Shown here in pieces: positions 19,069-29,671 of a stretch of DNA of 33,604 nt. The DNA comes from Byssothecium circinans (taxonomy: Eukaryota; Ascomycota; Dothideomycetes; Pleosporales; Massarinaceae): positions 369,992 through 403,595 of the forward strand of contig ML976999.1 of the NCBI GenBank assembly GCA_010015675.1, read 5' to 3'. Position 1 is the first letter of the stretch; the number at the start of each line of letters is the position of its first letter. Below the pieces are notes generated by a model. That model had not been told where the DNA came from, ran no database searches, and saw only the letters and a program-made list of their open reading frames with translations. The position numbers and the translations under genes were made by a program.

Positions 19069-20760
19069 ATGTCTCACTTTACCATAGGTCAAACTTTCGT
19101 AGGGCTCGTACTTCTGCTTGGAAAGGCAAAAGCTGCGCCTGCCGGGTACCAGAGCTGCGTAAGAAGCATCTACCCCACTACGGCTTCCATGCAAAGCCAG
19201 TGCCCTTCTTTTCGGTACGCTAATGGCGCTTTGTAGTGTTTTGCGCTCCAACAATCGCTCCCAGACCTCGTGTTTTCCAACAACAGCTCCGTATACCCGA
19301 ATCAATCGGATCGTACTGGGCGGCACAGAAAACCCAAACACAGCCGGAATGCGTGGTGGCCGCGAAGACCGTAGAGCATGTACAGAAAGCCGTTCAAGTG
19401 CTCTCTAAGCTCAATGCGAGATCCGCTGTGTGCCAATTTGCTGTTCGTGCGGATGGTCACGGCAAATCGGGCAATTCGAATCAGCAGGGCGGCGTCAGCG
19501 TCGACTTGCGAGCGTTGAATGCCGTTACCGTGAGCGCAGACCAGAAAATGGCGAGTATTGGTGCGGGGGCTCATTGGCAGGATGTGGCTTCGGAATTGGA
19601 TGCATTGAGCCTTGCAGTACCTGGTGGTAGAGCTGGAACTGTGGGCGTCGGAGGATTGTCTCTTGCAGGTGAGCTGTTTGCTTGAGTTAACTTCCCCCAA
19701 CAACAACAATCTAACCAGCTGGTTAGGTGGAATATCATCCTTTGCGCCTTCGGTTGGCTTCGCGTGCGACAACGTTCTCAGTTTTGAAGTTGTTCTATCC
19801 AGTGGTGAAGTCGTGATCGCGAGTGAAAGATCAAATTCGGACCTTCACAGAGCCCTTCGCGGAGGAGGAAATAACTTCGGCGTGGTAACACGAGTCAATT
19901 ACCAGACTTTCCCCCTGCAAAAGATGTGGGGAGGAACTACCTACTATGATGTCAGCACGTACGCTTCACAGCTCAAGGCATTCTACGATTTCACCTCGGA
20001 CCCGAACTACGATGATCGTGCATACGGATATCAAACTTTCGAGTTGAACGCTCAGGCGACTATGGCACTGAACAACTTCGCGTATACAGAGCCAACCCCT
20101 GATTTGCCTAGAAAGCTCAAGGCCCTCAATGAGTCGGCTCCTATGCTTTTTAGCACGCTAAGAATTTCCAATGTCTCCGATCTCATAAAGGAGCAGGCGG
20201 CGGGTTCTCCCGCGGGATTTCGGTGCGCCCTCCATTTCCATTGAGTTTATACGTTCGAACCGCGCTGACGAGACCATTCAGTCAAATCGCATACACGACC
20301 ACCTTCCATTTGAACCAGGACATGCTTGAAGCTTCGTTCAAAGTTTGGAATGCCTCCCTCGCCGCGGTCAGGGCGGTCCCCAATATAACCTACTCGTGGA
20401 CCCTCGAACCTCTTCCACGTCCACTGCTCGCTCAATCGACCAAGAGAGGTGGAAATGTGCTCGGTCTCTCAAAGGTTGACCAACCTTTGGTCTTGGGCCT
20501 TCTTAGCGCTTCGTATCGAAATGCTGCAGATGATGACCTGATGTAGACTACGGCGAAGCAAGTGCTTACAGACATCGATGCGCTCGCAAAAGAGCTGGCT
20601 GTCTTCCATCCGTGGAAGTATGCAGGCTATGCAGCGAAGGACCAAGCTGTTATCCAAGGTTATGGCCAGGATAATGTAGCGTTTTTGAAGCAGGTTATCC
20701 GAAACTACGACACAGCTATTTCAGAAAGCTGTGCCGGGCGGCTTCAAACTTGAAGGATAA
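19069..20760 (+). pseudogene. FAD-linked (berberine-bridge-like) oxidoreductase, nonsense and frameshift
   Basis: Four exons can be followed: 19069-19214, 19265-19668, 19727-20222, and from 20282, with 50-, 58- and 59-base introns. The start encodes a signal peptide (VGLVLLLGKAKAAPA). The PCMH-type FAD domain is clear: FAVRADGHGKSG with the FAD-attachment His, VPGGRAGTVGVGGLSLAGG, and LRGGGNNFGVVTR. The substrate domain runs to DDDLM, where an in-frame TAG stands at 20544-20546. The same frame continues TTAKQVLTDIDALAKE to NYD, then a frameshift near 20712 moves the conserved end QLFQKAVPGGFKLEG into another frame, ending at 20760. The protein would lack the C-terminal segment that closes the FAD site. 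Intact relatives are secreted oxidases, often in secondary-metabolite clusters. Confidence 0.82.
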
Positions 20761-21088
20761 GTAGAGCGCACCTCCCCATCGTATGTAGAGTATCGACAAT
20801 CATGATCAATTTCCAACAGCCACTCCACGAGATGGTTACAAGAGCCTCCATTTTAGATCGCCGGTGTTTCATGTGTCACCAGATGGACTGGTATGTGAGC
20901 TTTTGATGGTTCCGGATAAAGATATTGACATTGACATTGTGTAACATAACTTGCGTAGATGTAGAGGAACATTAGATCTTACTAGCATCTAGTTCACGGT
21001 TGATTTTCATGTAGATGCGGATTCCTTTCCCATCTATACCAAAATGACACCCCAGCTGCCCAGTCTGCAAATGTGCTCTCCCGTCCTC
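20761..21088. other. intergenic region
   Basis: Tail-to-tail spacer between the oxidase and SRPBCC-like pseudogenes. Nothing recognised. Confidence 0.5.
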
Positions 21089-21605
21089 TCACGTGCTCTC
21101 TACATATCTCTTCAGGTCCTGCACTTCAATTTCGAATGCCCTCTGGAAGTAGACCTTGGAGTGGTATAGGTTGCCAGCCTCGGCACCAAGCTGCGTCTGC
21201 CAGTGCGTGAATTGCGTGTACCCGTTGGAGAGGGGCACGCTCAAGAGGCAGTGCTCAGAGTGCCCGATGAGGTTTTCGTACTCCACGTTCTCCCAAGCTG
21301 CAAAGTATGGGCGCTCCACGGAAGTGATGATGTCTGTTGAGGTCGAGTTGACGCCTGGTGGTATGCCGGTAGAACTGAATTGAATGCCCATGCCTACTTT
21401 CACATCCGCAGGCCCATTGACTCCCGCCGGTGGCACCCCATCGTACACGAATGTGTTCCAGTTCTTGTAGTTCTTGAAGGTGAGAATCGCATCGTTCACT
21501 TCCTGGACGGAGCTCTTTGATCTTGATCGTCGCGCACACACTGAAGTTCGCGCCATTGAGACCATACGTTGGAGTGGGAAGTAGCTTATCGCCGATGCAG
21601 TTCAT
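21089..21605 (-). pseudogene. SRPBCC / polyketide-cyclase-like protein, one-base frameshift
   Basis: From the ATG at 21605 the frame reads MNCIGDKLLPTPTYGLNG and FSVCATIKIK. An extra base in an A run (TTT at 21516-21518 on plus) then shifts it, and the next frame continues SSVQEVNDAILTFKNYKNWN to the stop at 21089. Joined, it would be about 171 residues, the usual size for START-like SRPBCC proteins: NxxxxNTFVYDG after the first helix, DIITSVERPYFAAWEN in the middle, and HWQTQLGAEAG with an amphipathic C-terminal helix. Such proteins bind hydrophobic ligands or act as cyclases in secondary metabolism. A homopolymer sequencing error could give the same appearance, so the pseudogene call is less firm than for the oxidase. 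Confidence 0.65.
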
Positions 21606-21915
21606 TTTATTGTATTCGTGGGGGTAGCAAGACGCCAGCGGTAGGCCCAGGAAAAGATCGAAGCAATTGGAAGATACATGATGATGACGCGGTGGAGAGC
21701 GGAGCTGTGGAGTGCCAGACTTTTGGGAAACCAGTTTCTGAGAAATAAGAGGCGAGTGTGATATAAATGTGAGAAAGGACCTTCGCCGCACAGGCCTCCC
21801 ACTAACACCGTAGCAGGACACTAGTTGTTGGTGGCTTTGTGCCGCATCGCGAGCTTTTTGAATGCATGTAAGATATTGTGGGGACGCTGCGAGGACTTCG
21901 TGCCGCCGGCCACCT

Positions 21916-22065
21916 TTAGCGTATGCAGAATTCGAGGAATTCTTGGCGTATGCACAAGATTCCGATTCCCCCCCAAATCCCCGCCAAATCGTAGTTTCTA
22001 GTGAATCTCAGCCATTTCCACACCACATGGGCGAAGGCCGTCGTATCGTAAGTTGAGGCTGTAAA
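21916..22065 (+). repeat. left TIR of the two-gene element
   Basis: 150 bases, reverse complement of 25522-25671 with one difference (T at 22054 where the other copy reads C). It contains two GCGTATGCA direct repeats, a GAATTC pair, a run of seven C, an ATG at 22027 in context CACCACATGG, and a GTAAGT donor at 22048. Confidence 0.92.
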
Positions 22066-23269
22066 TACAGCTGTATGGGCCTATACTGACGACTTTTTGG
22101 TGTTGTAGGATCCCATAAGCCAGCTCAACCTGAGCAGGGCACCTACAGGGACGCGTCGCCTGCCGCCCAAAATCCCCTTTGATGATACTCTCCCATTACA
22201 CATTGCCTCAAGGCACGCTCAGGCGTATAGTCATCACCGCTCCTAGGTGTATCACTTACTAATGCTTAGTGTTAACTTTAAGGAGATCTAAATACGCGTT
22301 GGTGTTAACTACAAGTTCATATGGCGCGTCTATTAGAACCTAATGATGTATAGGTCTCTTTACACACCATGGTTTAGGAAGTTAGGGAGATAGCCCTCAC
22401 TTACGCAGGGGGATTACCAGGCGTTATTTAAAGAGCTGGCAGAGCATGGGTAGATGTTACAGCAGGAGATAGTATACTAGTTTAAGGTAGAGCGTGGTGT
22501 GAAGGTTAATTAATCTACTGTCTCCTATATGCTGGCTATAGAAGGATGGACGAGGAAGAATCTCTGGCTCCTCTCCCTTAGCTAGAGTGAGGATTTGCGT
22601 GATAATTATCACTACAGGATAAGTAACTACTTGGCGGATAAGCTAGTGTTTATCAACGAGTCTATCTTTAACGAGAAAACTAGGTAGAGGCAGCGCGCCT
22701 ATGGGCCTATAGGTGAGGAGAATTAGTAGGTTAGTAATGCTAGCCATGGAAAGTCCTAGTTAGTATTGCCAGCCTACACGCTCCATGATAGGTATCTAGA
22801 CTGTATAGGCATTAAAGAGGGATACTACAACCTTAAGGCGTTAATTAATTAGTTAGAGACTTAGCTATTTCTTATAATTAATCGTTAACTAGGCAGTTAA
22901 GCTGTGTATGTTGTACTAGATAACTGCTCAGTCTATTATAATAAGATTGTAGGTAATATTATCTAGAGAGCTAGCTATACAATATAGTACCTACCGCCCT
23001 ACTTACTAGACTATAACCTAATTAAGCTTACCTTCTTAGTGTTAAAGGCCTGGATTCAACGCCACTACTATTACTGCTAGTATAAGTTTGACGACTTTAG
23101 GGCCTTCCTTAGGTGGGTAGTTATTACAAGCCGTTATGATAGATTCTTAGTAGAGCACTTTAGGCACGCTAGAGGAGGAGGATTATACTTAGATAAGGCT
23201 ACGCTGAGTAGAGCAAGAGAGTAGCTAAGCGCGTATAAAAATGGGGAGGTAGATTTACTTATAATATAA
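22027..23269 (+). pseudogene. IS630/Tc1-family (DDE_3) transposase, RIP-inactivated
   Basis: Exon 1 (22027-22047) lies in the TIR and encodes MGEGRRI. A 61-base intron (GTAAGT, branch ACTGACG, acceptor TTGTAG at 22108) joins it in phase 0 to DPISQLNLSRAPTGTRRLPP. The frame is then continuous to about 23269 with no frameshift but many TAG/TAA codons. Recognisable parts are an N-terminal helix-turn-helix region (GDYQALFKELAEHG, STVSYMLAIEGWTRKN) and the DDE core: LVFINESIFNE, VVLDNCSVYYN, then YNLIKLTFLVLKAWIQRHY. The first catalytic Asp has become Asn and the final Glu has become Lys, both explained by G to A changes; the second Asp remains. It cannot be active. Family length is about 400 residues, as here. 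Confidence 0.85.
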
Positions 23270-23560
23270 CTAGAAATTACTACGTAGAAAACCTCCGCTT
23301 CCTACTTACATATCTAGTAGAGTACTAGCTACTTTATGCTGCTAAAAAGCTAGCTTAAACTGCTTTAAATAGCGCCTAAAACTCCTTACTATTTCGTTAG
23401 GTAAACTACAGCCTTACCCTATTACTATCCTGTACAGTTCTAATGATAGATTCTCCATTATCTTAAGGTTATTAAGAGTCTAGTACTTCGTAATTGCTAC
23501 CTCCATTACTTGCCAGTAGTCGCCCTATTAAGCCTCTGTTTTTTATCTCTGTATAACCTA

Positions 23561-25560
23561 CTAGAAAAACTGCTTAACAAGGTCATACTTATCCTTAGCT
23601 AGGTCGATAGGGCTTGAGGGCTACTAGGTTGGTAGGTGTAGAGTAAGAGCAGGTTAAATTGCAGGAGCGTACGGTGCAGCCGTCAGCGGCAGCTTATAGG
23701 TAGAGGTTTAATTTTATATAGGAAATAGCTAAGGATTTAACCCTTCTGTATAATAGGATACTACCCTCTACTGCTGGCCCTTAAACTCATTCCTCTCTTT
23801 CTCTAGTTTGCTTATCTCTCTAGCCTGTTTCTCCTCCATCTAGAGCTCCATCTTTTCCCTTATAAGCTCTATCTTCTCTACCATTATATTAGCCTATATT
23901 TGAAGCTGCATCTCCTGCATCTCCTACCTCTATTTCTTAATTTGCTCCCTCATCTACTGCGCTGGAGTCTGCTTGTTTAATGCTAGGTTACCTCTCTCTA
24001 TATGCCCTTTAGCGTATATCCTATGTTTACACTCATCTATGGCTGCCTATTTAGTAGTCTCATCACGCTCCATTATAGAAGCCTAGCTATCAATATCTAG
24101 CTAATCAAGCTTAAAGTGTAGGCTAGGTTTCTTAGAGGCGTTCTAGTAGCAGAAGTTATAATTATTTAGGCACCCTTCCTGTAGGCACCTCTACTACTTA
24201 TATAGCTGTTGTATAAAGTCGCCACGTTTAGCATACCTAGCAAGCTTAGTGACGGCGTTAACTTACTTTAGCTGGTTTAATCAATCGTTCCGTGTACCAC
24301 TTAGTATAGATAGGAGCGTCATTAATGGGGAATTAGGCTTAGTAATCCTCTTCTTCTCTACCCTAAGTTTACCGTACTTAGTAAGGGCAGAGCACTTAAC
24401 CCAGATCTCAAAGGTAAGCCTAATGGGCCAGGCTTAATAAGTAAAGTACTGGGAATCTGCTATATTAAGTATCCACTCTAGAGTAACGTCACCAAAATCC
24501 TTGAAGGTTTGCGAGTTATTCTACCCCTAGCCAGCTATACTCCTCACAATCACCTGCTGGTGCAGGAACGTAAACTCCTCCTTACTAACTTTGCCCTTAA
24601 TAGCCTTACGCACCAGCTACTCTACCTAGTTAAGGCCGCCCTTAGTAAGCGTTGAACGCTTCATGTCACCAGTCTTACTATCGTTGAGTACGTTGGCCTT
24701 GTTAACCCATACTTTCAACACTAGGTTGATGATGTAGTTAACCTTAACTTCACGGTTAACGCGGTAGTTAATCTCCTCGTCCTTAAGAAACTCCTTTATA
24801 GCGTACGTATTAGGCGTCTCCTTACTCCTCTACTTTAACTCACGCTGTAGATTTTTCTTTGCCTACTCACGCTGCAGGCCCTCCAGTGATAATGGCCGCC
24901 CGTTAAAGCCATGAGTACGAGGAGGTCCTACTGTACTTTGCTAGCGACGGTGAGCTTCATGAGTACGATCCTCGTACGCGCCGGCATCAGCCTTATCAAG
25001 AGCCTCTTCCTTACTGGAAATAGGTCCCTCAGTCTCCTCAACGCCCTCCTCAATAAGGTGGGCCCGGCCCTCTTGCATACGCTCTAAGTACGCCAGCTCC
25101 GCGCGCTTTTACTCTAGCTGAGCCTCCAGCCCTACTAGCCTCCTCCTTGGCAGCACACTTTGAAACGGATCGGGCGAGATAGCTCGCTCAGCAGGGCGCT
25201 TTCGCGGAGGACCTGGCGCCCGAGGAGTCGCAGGAGGTGCTTTGCCGCCTCAAGCAGGAGGTCGCCCACCGCGTTGAGCAGCTCCCTGGCGAGCAGCAAC
25301 TCCTCCACGAACAGGAGCAACAGGAGCAATAGGAGCAGGAGTTTGGAGCTCATCAAGGGCGGCAGCACTGTGGTTGTTGACGCCTTTTTGAGCTCTCTTA
25401 GAGCGACGCGTCGCAGTTAGTGTGGCTTTTAGGGGCATGGTATAGGCAAATCGGCTGAGTACTCGAAATCTCTGCAGTTGCAACATAAGAAAACGCGTTA
25501 GTATATGCCCTCACTAACAACTTTACAGCCTCGACTTACGATACGACGGCCTTCGCCCAT
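23561..25560 (-). pseudogene. accessory protein of the two-gene element, unknown function
   Basis: Exon 1 (25560-25540) lies in the right TIR and encodes the same MGEGRRI. A 68-base intron (GTAAGT, branch TACTAACG, acceptor CAACTGCAG ending 25472) joins it in phase 0 to RFRVLSRFAYTMPLKATLTA. The frame runs about 640 codons to 23561 with stops that look like RIP-made TAG, TAA and TGA but, as far as I can follow, no shift. The first 150 residues are Pro/Ala/Arg-rich and poorly RIPed. The middle has NREVKVNYIINLVLKVWVNK. A Cys cluster (RCLQEGCLNNYNFCY) suggests zinc binding. The C-terminal part (VEKIELIREKMELQMEEKQA) is a charged coiled coil. I do not recognise the family. Confidence 0.65.
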
Positions 25561-25671
25561 GTGGTGTGGAAATGGCTGAGATTCACTAGAAACTACGATT
25601 TGGCGGGGATTTGGGGGGGAATCGGAATCTTGTGCATACGCCAAGAATTCCTCGAATTCTGCATACGCTAA
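25522..25671 (-). repeat. right TIR of the two-gene element
   Basis: Inverted copy of 21916-22065. On the minus strand it presents the same ATG (25560) and GTAAGT donor (25539-25534) towards the accessory gene. Confidence 0.92.
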
Positions 25672-25692
25672 CTCGGATAATATACAGCGAGT

Positions 25693-25733
25693 GGTCAAAA
25701 GTTCTTTCCGCTAAGCGAGAAACACTAAAACGC
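25693..25733 (+). repeat. left TIR core of the Tc1-like element
   Basis: Matches 32868-32911 in inverted orientation. The right copy has two extra C/G bases in the middle and a few transitions. Confidence 0.75.
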
Positions 25734-27541
25734 GTGAACGCGTTAACACCTTCAACCTACCACCACAATGCCTCAGCCACGTTAGTTTGGTACAGAAATC
25801 TCTGGAAATGCCCGTAAAGGGCCAAATACTACTCCCCTAGAGCGTGAGCGTATCATCGCTAAGTGGGAAGCCGGGTGTACGACGAGAGAGCTAGCTAATA
25901 AGTTTGGCCGCACCACGCGCTGTATACGTTAAATCCTTTAACGATTCTCACACCACCACACTACTAAGGATTTGCCTCGCTCTAGCCGTCCAAAACACCT
26001 CTCTTAAAGACAAATTAATTAAATTAAATACTATATACGAAAGACACCAAAAATCGAGTACAATACGCTTATTAGTGAGATAGGATAGGACCCCTTTACT
26101 ACTAGCCCCTTACGCTCCACTATATACCCCGCGATTAGAGAGACTAGATTACGGAACTACCAATGCGTTAATAGGCCTAAAATCAACCGTGCGATAGCTA
26201 TTTTAAGGCTTAAGTGGTGCAGAGAGCATTGCAACTACCTTTAGCAGCGTCGTACCTATCGCTTCTCTAATAAGTGCTCTATTTAAAAGTGCTCTAGGGC
26301 TAATACCAAGTGGGCTTTTTAATATCCTAATAAGAGATAGAGTTATAGGATAGTTACTAAGTATACTAAGAGCCGTCCTCCTTAGCAAATAGTATAGGCG
26401 GAGGTATAGCTTACTTAAAAGGGTAGTATACGGAGGAGTGAATTAGTAATTATAAAAAGGGACCTATAAGCTACCCGCTAAGGATATATAACCTAGAGCT
26501 ATTTAGAGGCTTTAGAGGAAGGCTTATTACCCTATTACTAACTAGGAGAAATCTTTATACAGGATAACGCACCTATCCATACATTGGGCCTAGCAAAGGA
26601 TTTCTTGGAGAGGTACGGCATTTAGGTCGATAAGTGGCTACCCTACTCACCCGACCTTAACCCTATTAAGCACCTTTGGTGGAGGCTTAAAAGGATCATG
26701 TATACCAAGTTTCCTCAATTCAACAACTACTCAACTGCCCAAGAGCATTGGGATGAGTTTTGTAAGGCTTTGAAGGAGGTATAGCGGAGAATAACTTAAC
26801 GTGTTTTATCAGCAAGCTGCGTACATCAGCAAGCTGCGCACCCCACCAAGAAAAGACGCCTTCTTTGTATAATAGCTCAACAACGCCACAATAAATCGCG
26901 ATATAAATAGAACTAATAGATTTGGGCTATCTAGTAGTACACTGAGTCCTATTATAGCCTTGAACGTAACAGTTGCTGCACGTTGGTGGTACGCGACGTC
27001 GCTATGGTTAATCTCTCTGCTCACCCTCCTAAGCTACCCTATCAGCCTCTGTAGCAAGCAATTGACCTTCCTAAGCCTGTAGAGCGCCTCTATGGGCAAT
27101 ATACTGTCAGCGCTGCGTCTACTTACGCTCTCAACGCTGTACTGCTTCTCGAAGCTTTATAACTTCCTCTGTAAGGATAGTAGTTTGATGCATAGCAAGC
27201 TAGCACCCTTTTATAAGCTAGCGCATAGCTAGGATAGTAGGGCTCTGTGACTGCCGTTAAAGGCGGGCCTAAATAAGCTAAGCCTGCTGCTAAAGCTAAG
27301 CTACTGTATAAGGTGTCTTAGCTATCTACTATTCTCCTGCTACGGCTTCTATCTATAGTAGTAACGGTGTTCGTACAATAGTTAAAGATGAAAGGACGCG
27401 TTCTAAGCTATATAGGACTAGCCCTATTGCTTAAAAGCTAGCTTGGATATTCTCTACTATTAAGGCTATCGCTCTAGCCTAGTTATAGATAGATAGGAAG
27501 TCTACTTTATTAATATAGAAGATATATTAGCGAGCGAGCTA

Positions 27542-29671
27542 CTACCCTAGCGCCTAGCGTAATAAGCTACCTAGCATAGTAAGCCACCCTACCACAATAA
27601 TAACTAAACTTTAACACGCGATAACTCTACTAATATAAGCTTAATTAAGGCTGCGCTTGCAGCTCTAGAGTCGCTAAAGCCTAGAGAGAAGTTTAGCTAT
27701 TATTAAATTATAGTAGAGTATTACTATAATTGTATAACGCTCGCGTGGAGGCACTAGGGCGTCTAAGCCTTATATAGCACTAAAGTAGAAAACTAGCAAG
27801 CTCTCTACCCCTAGTAGGAGCTAGAGCTCCTACGCTATATTAAGTACCTTATAAGATAAGGTCTACCTTCTATACGGCCTATGATACGACGCTTTACCTT
27901 AGATATCGCGAAAAAAGAGCTTAGAAAAGGCTAGGTTGATTAATATATTAAGCGACACTAGGTTAATCTTATCTTACACTAGGTAACTAGGATTAATCGC
28001 TCACGCTACTAGGCTAACTCTTAGTTAAAGTATAGCCTCTACTTTAAGCTTCTACGCAGCAAGCTTAGCTAATACGATATAGAGCCTCGTAATATGTATA
28101 ATATAGATAAGAAGGGCTTTATGCTAGGAGTACTTACTTGCTTAAAATGGGTGTTTAGTAGGAGGCTATATAAGGAAGGGAAGATTAAGGCTTATATCTA
28201 GGATAGCTTATGAGAGTAGATAACGCTGCTAGCCTATATATGCACTAATGGATCTCGCCTTAAGCTAAGCCTTATATATTAATTAGCCTTAGGCTCGCTC
28301 TAGGACTCGTGGCTGCAGGCCTTTAATCCTAATAATTATTAAGCTTACTTTGCCTCCTTACCCTTAGGCTAGACAAATAATAAGATAGGCCTAGCCTAGC
28401 TAAAGTAGGTATTTAATCCCTCTACTAAGGCTAAGGTAGGCTAATCTTATTAATTACTTATTCTTAATAGCTATAGATCTTACCTTACAATAGATTTTAT
28501 TAAGTACTATAATAGGAATAGGATCCTTTTTATAATTTATCTTCCTTACTTAACCCACACGCTCTAGCTGCTTGACGTTGTTATGTTCAAGCCTCTCTTA
28601 TTAGCCTACTTAGGCTAGGTAGCAGCCTTTATAGAGAGGTGCTAAGGGCTTACTTTAATAAGTAAGAGAGACTTCTATCCTATGTTTATAGCTACCTAGG
28701 AGGCCTTATTTAAGGAGAAGACTATACTTAAGGCTTTTAAGGTAACTAGCCTCTTACCTCTTAAACTAGAGGTAATACTTAAGAGATTTAATAGCTAGCC
28801 TATATAGGGCAGCTTAAGCGATAGCGACTCCTTAGCCTTAAGCGCCTCTAATTAGAGGAAGATTAGGTAGCTAGTTGATTACGCTATAGCTAATAGAGAC
28901 TAGAGAAAGATTTTAAAGCTTAACTAGATAATCTACTAACTCTTAATCAGATTAGTACTAGCTAAGCATAAGAATGTAAGACTTAAGGAGGCTCTTATTA
29001 ATAAGAGGTAGTATAGAAAGTGAGGCAGAGCCCTGCCTCTAGAGGTAGAGGAGGAGTATTACAGTAAAGCTATATTCTAGTCCCTAAGGAAGGTAAAGGA
29101 GGCACGTAATCGCTAGTACTAATAAGGGCTTAAGGAGGAGCAACTATAATAGTAGAAAGCTAAGGTAGCTCGCCTACGTGAGGAGTAGAGGCAGGAGAAA
29201 CCCTAGGCAGTTAAGGCAAGGCGTGCAGCAAGGGCAGCAGCTCAATTAATGAGGCAGGAGGAGAAGGCTTGTAAGGCAGCTAATTAAGCCTCATGATAGG
29301 TAGCTCGTAGGACTTAACAACGACTCTAGCAAGCTTAAAAAACTGCCTAAAGAGGCAAGAGGAGACGCCTTAAGGCACCTACTAATACAGGTCTAAAAAA
29401 GAGTATAGCTACGCAGCATAAGGGTAGTAGTAAGGCCTTAGGTGCTGCAGCAGGCCTACTACTATCTCAATCACGATACGGCTGAGCAATTAAGCTCCTA
29501 GCAAAATATAGATAGCTATATATATTAATTAAGGCCTATAGAGCTTAACACTAAAAATTATCGCGATAATAGCTATTGTACGTAGCTTAACAACCTTAAG
29601 TTGATTGCTAGTATTAGTGTTCAAGGTAGCTCACTACGCCAGGCGGCTCATTACGCCGAGCGCTAGGGTAG
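27542..29671 (+). mobile_element. pogo-like element 2, inserted in pogo-like element 1
   Basis: Ends start CTACCCTAGCGC and end with its complement, with inverted similarity of about 48 bases (27542-27589 against 29624-29671) broken by many transitions. TA precedes the left end (27540-27541) and lies one base beyond the right end (29673-29674). At 2.13 kb it has the normal pogo length, and it is heavily RIPed throughout. Confidence 0.75.
27618..29515 (+). pseudogene. pogo-family (DDE_1) transposase, heavily RIPed
   Basis: No intact start codon; the frame can be read from about 27618 (NISLIKAALAALESLKPREK). Recognisable are QELELLRYIKYLIRQGLP (CENP-B-like), NMYNIDKKGFMLGVL (Asp kept, next Glu changed to Lys), FSRRLYKEGKIK, a degraded LLILDGHGSH region, and a C-terminal coiled coil rich in Glu, Lys and Gln (EEEYYSKAIFWSLRKVKEAR). 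It ends AIKLLAKYR at 29515. The many in-frame TAG and TAA codons sit where CAG, CAA or TGG are expected. It is opposite in orientation to the element that contains it. Confidence 0.8.

Larger units (their letters stand above)
21919..25668. mobile_element. two-gene TIR transposon, IS630/Tc1-type DDE, RIP-decayed interior
   Basis: A 3.75-kb element with about 150-bp terminal inverted repeats that differ at one position. TA dinucleotides abut both ends, which fits Tc1/IS630 target duplication. It carries a plus-strand DDE transposase (22027-23269) and a convergent minus-strand gene of unknown function (25560-23561). Each TIR supplies the same start codon, 7-codon exon and splice donor to the gene it faces. 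The interior from about 22240 to 24870 is rich in TA, with many TAG/TAA codons replacing CAG/CAA. The outer 320 bases at left and roughly 800 at right are nearly free of this decay. Confidence 0.85.

Noticed and set aside
20251..20262. GTTCGAAC-like tRNA T-loop sequence
   Set aside because: Lies in an intron of the oxidase with no matching acceptor stem or anticodon arm; no tRNA found in the window.
21862..22056. Possible short protein with AYAEFEEFLAYAQDSDS found at both element ends
   Set aside because: It is the reading of the TIR itself; the left ATG at 21862 lies outside the element. I keep only the ATG within the TIR as a likely start, though a longer N-terminus cannot be excluded.
25135..25368. 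Leucine-run minus-strand frame
   Set aside because: Out of frame with the accessory gene; the Leu run comes from a CAG/CTC-type low-complexity stretch of that gene.
27004..27180. Apparent plus-strand start MVNLSAHPP near the left of pogo element 1
   Set aside because: This region reads as the C-terminal part of the minus-strand pogo transposase.
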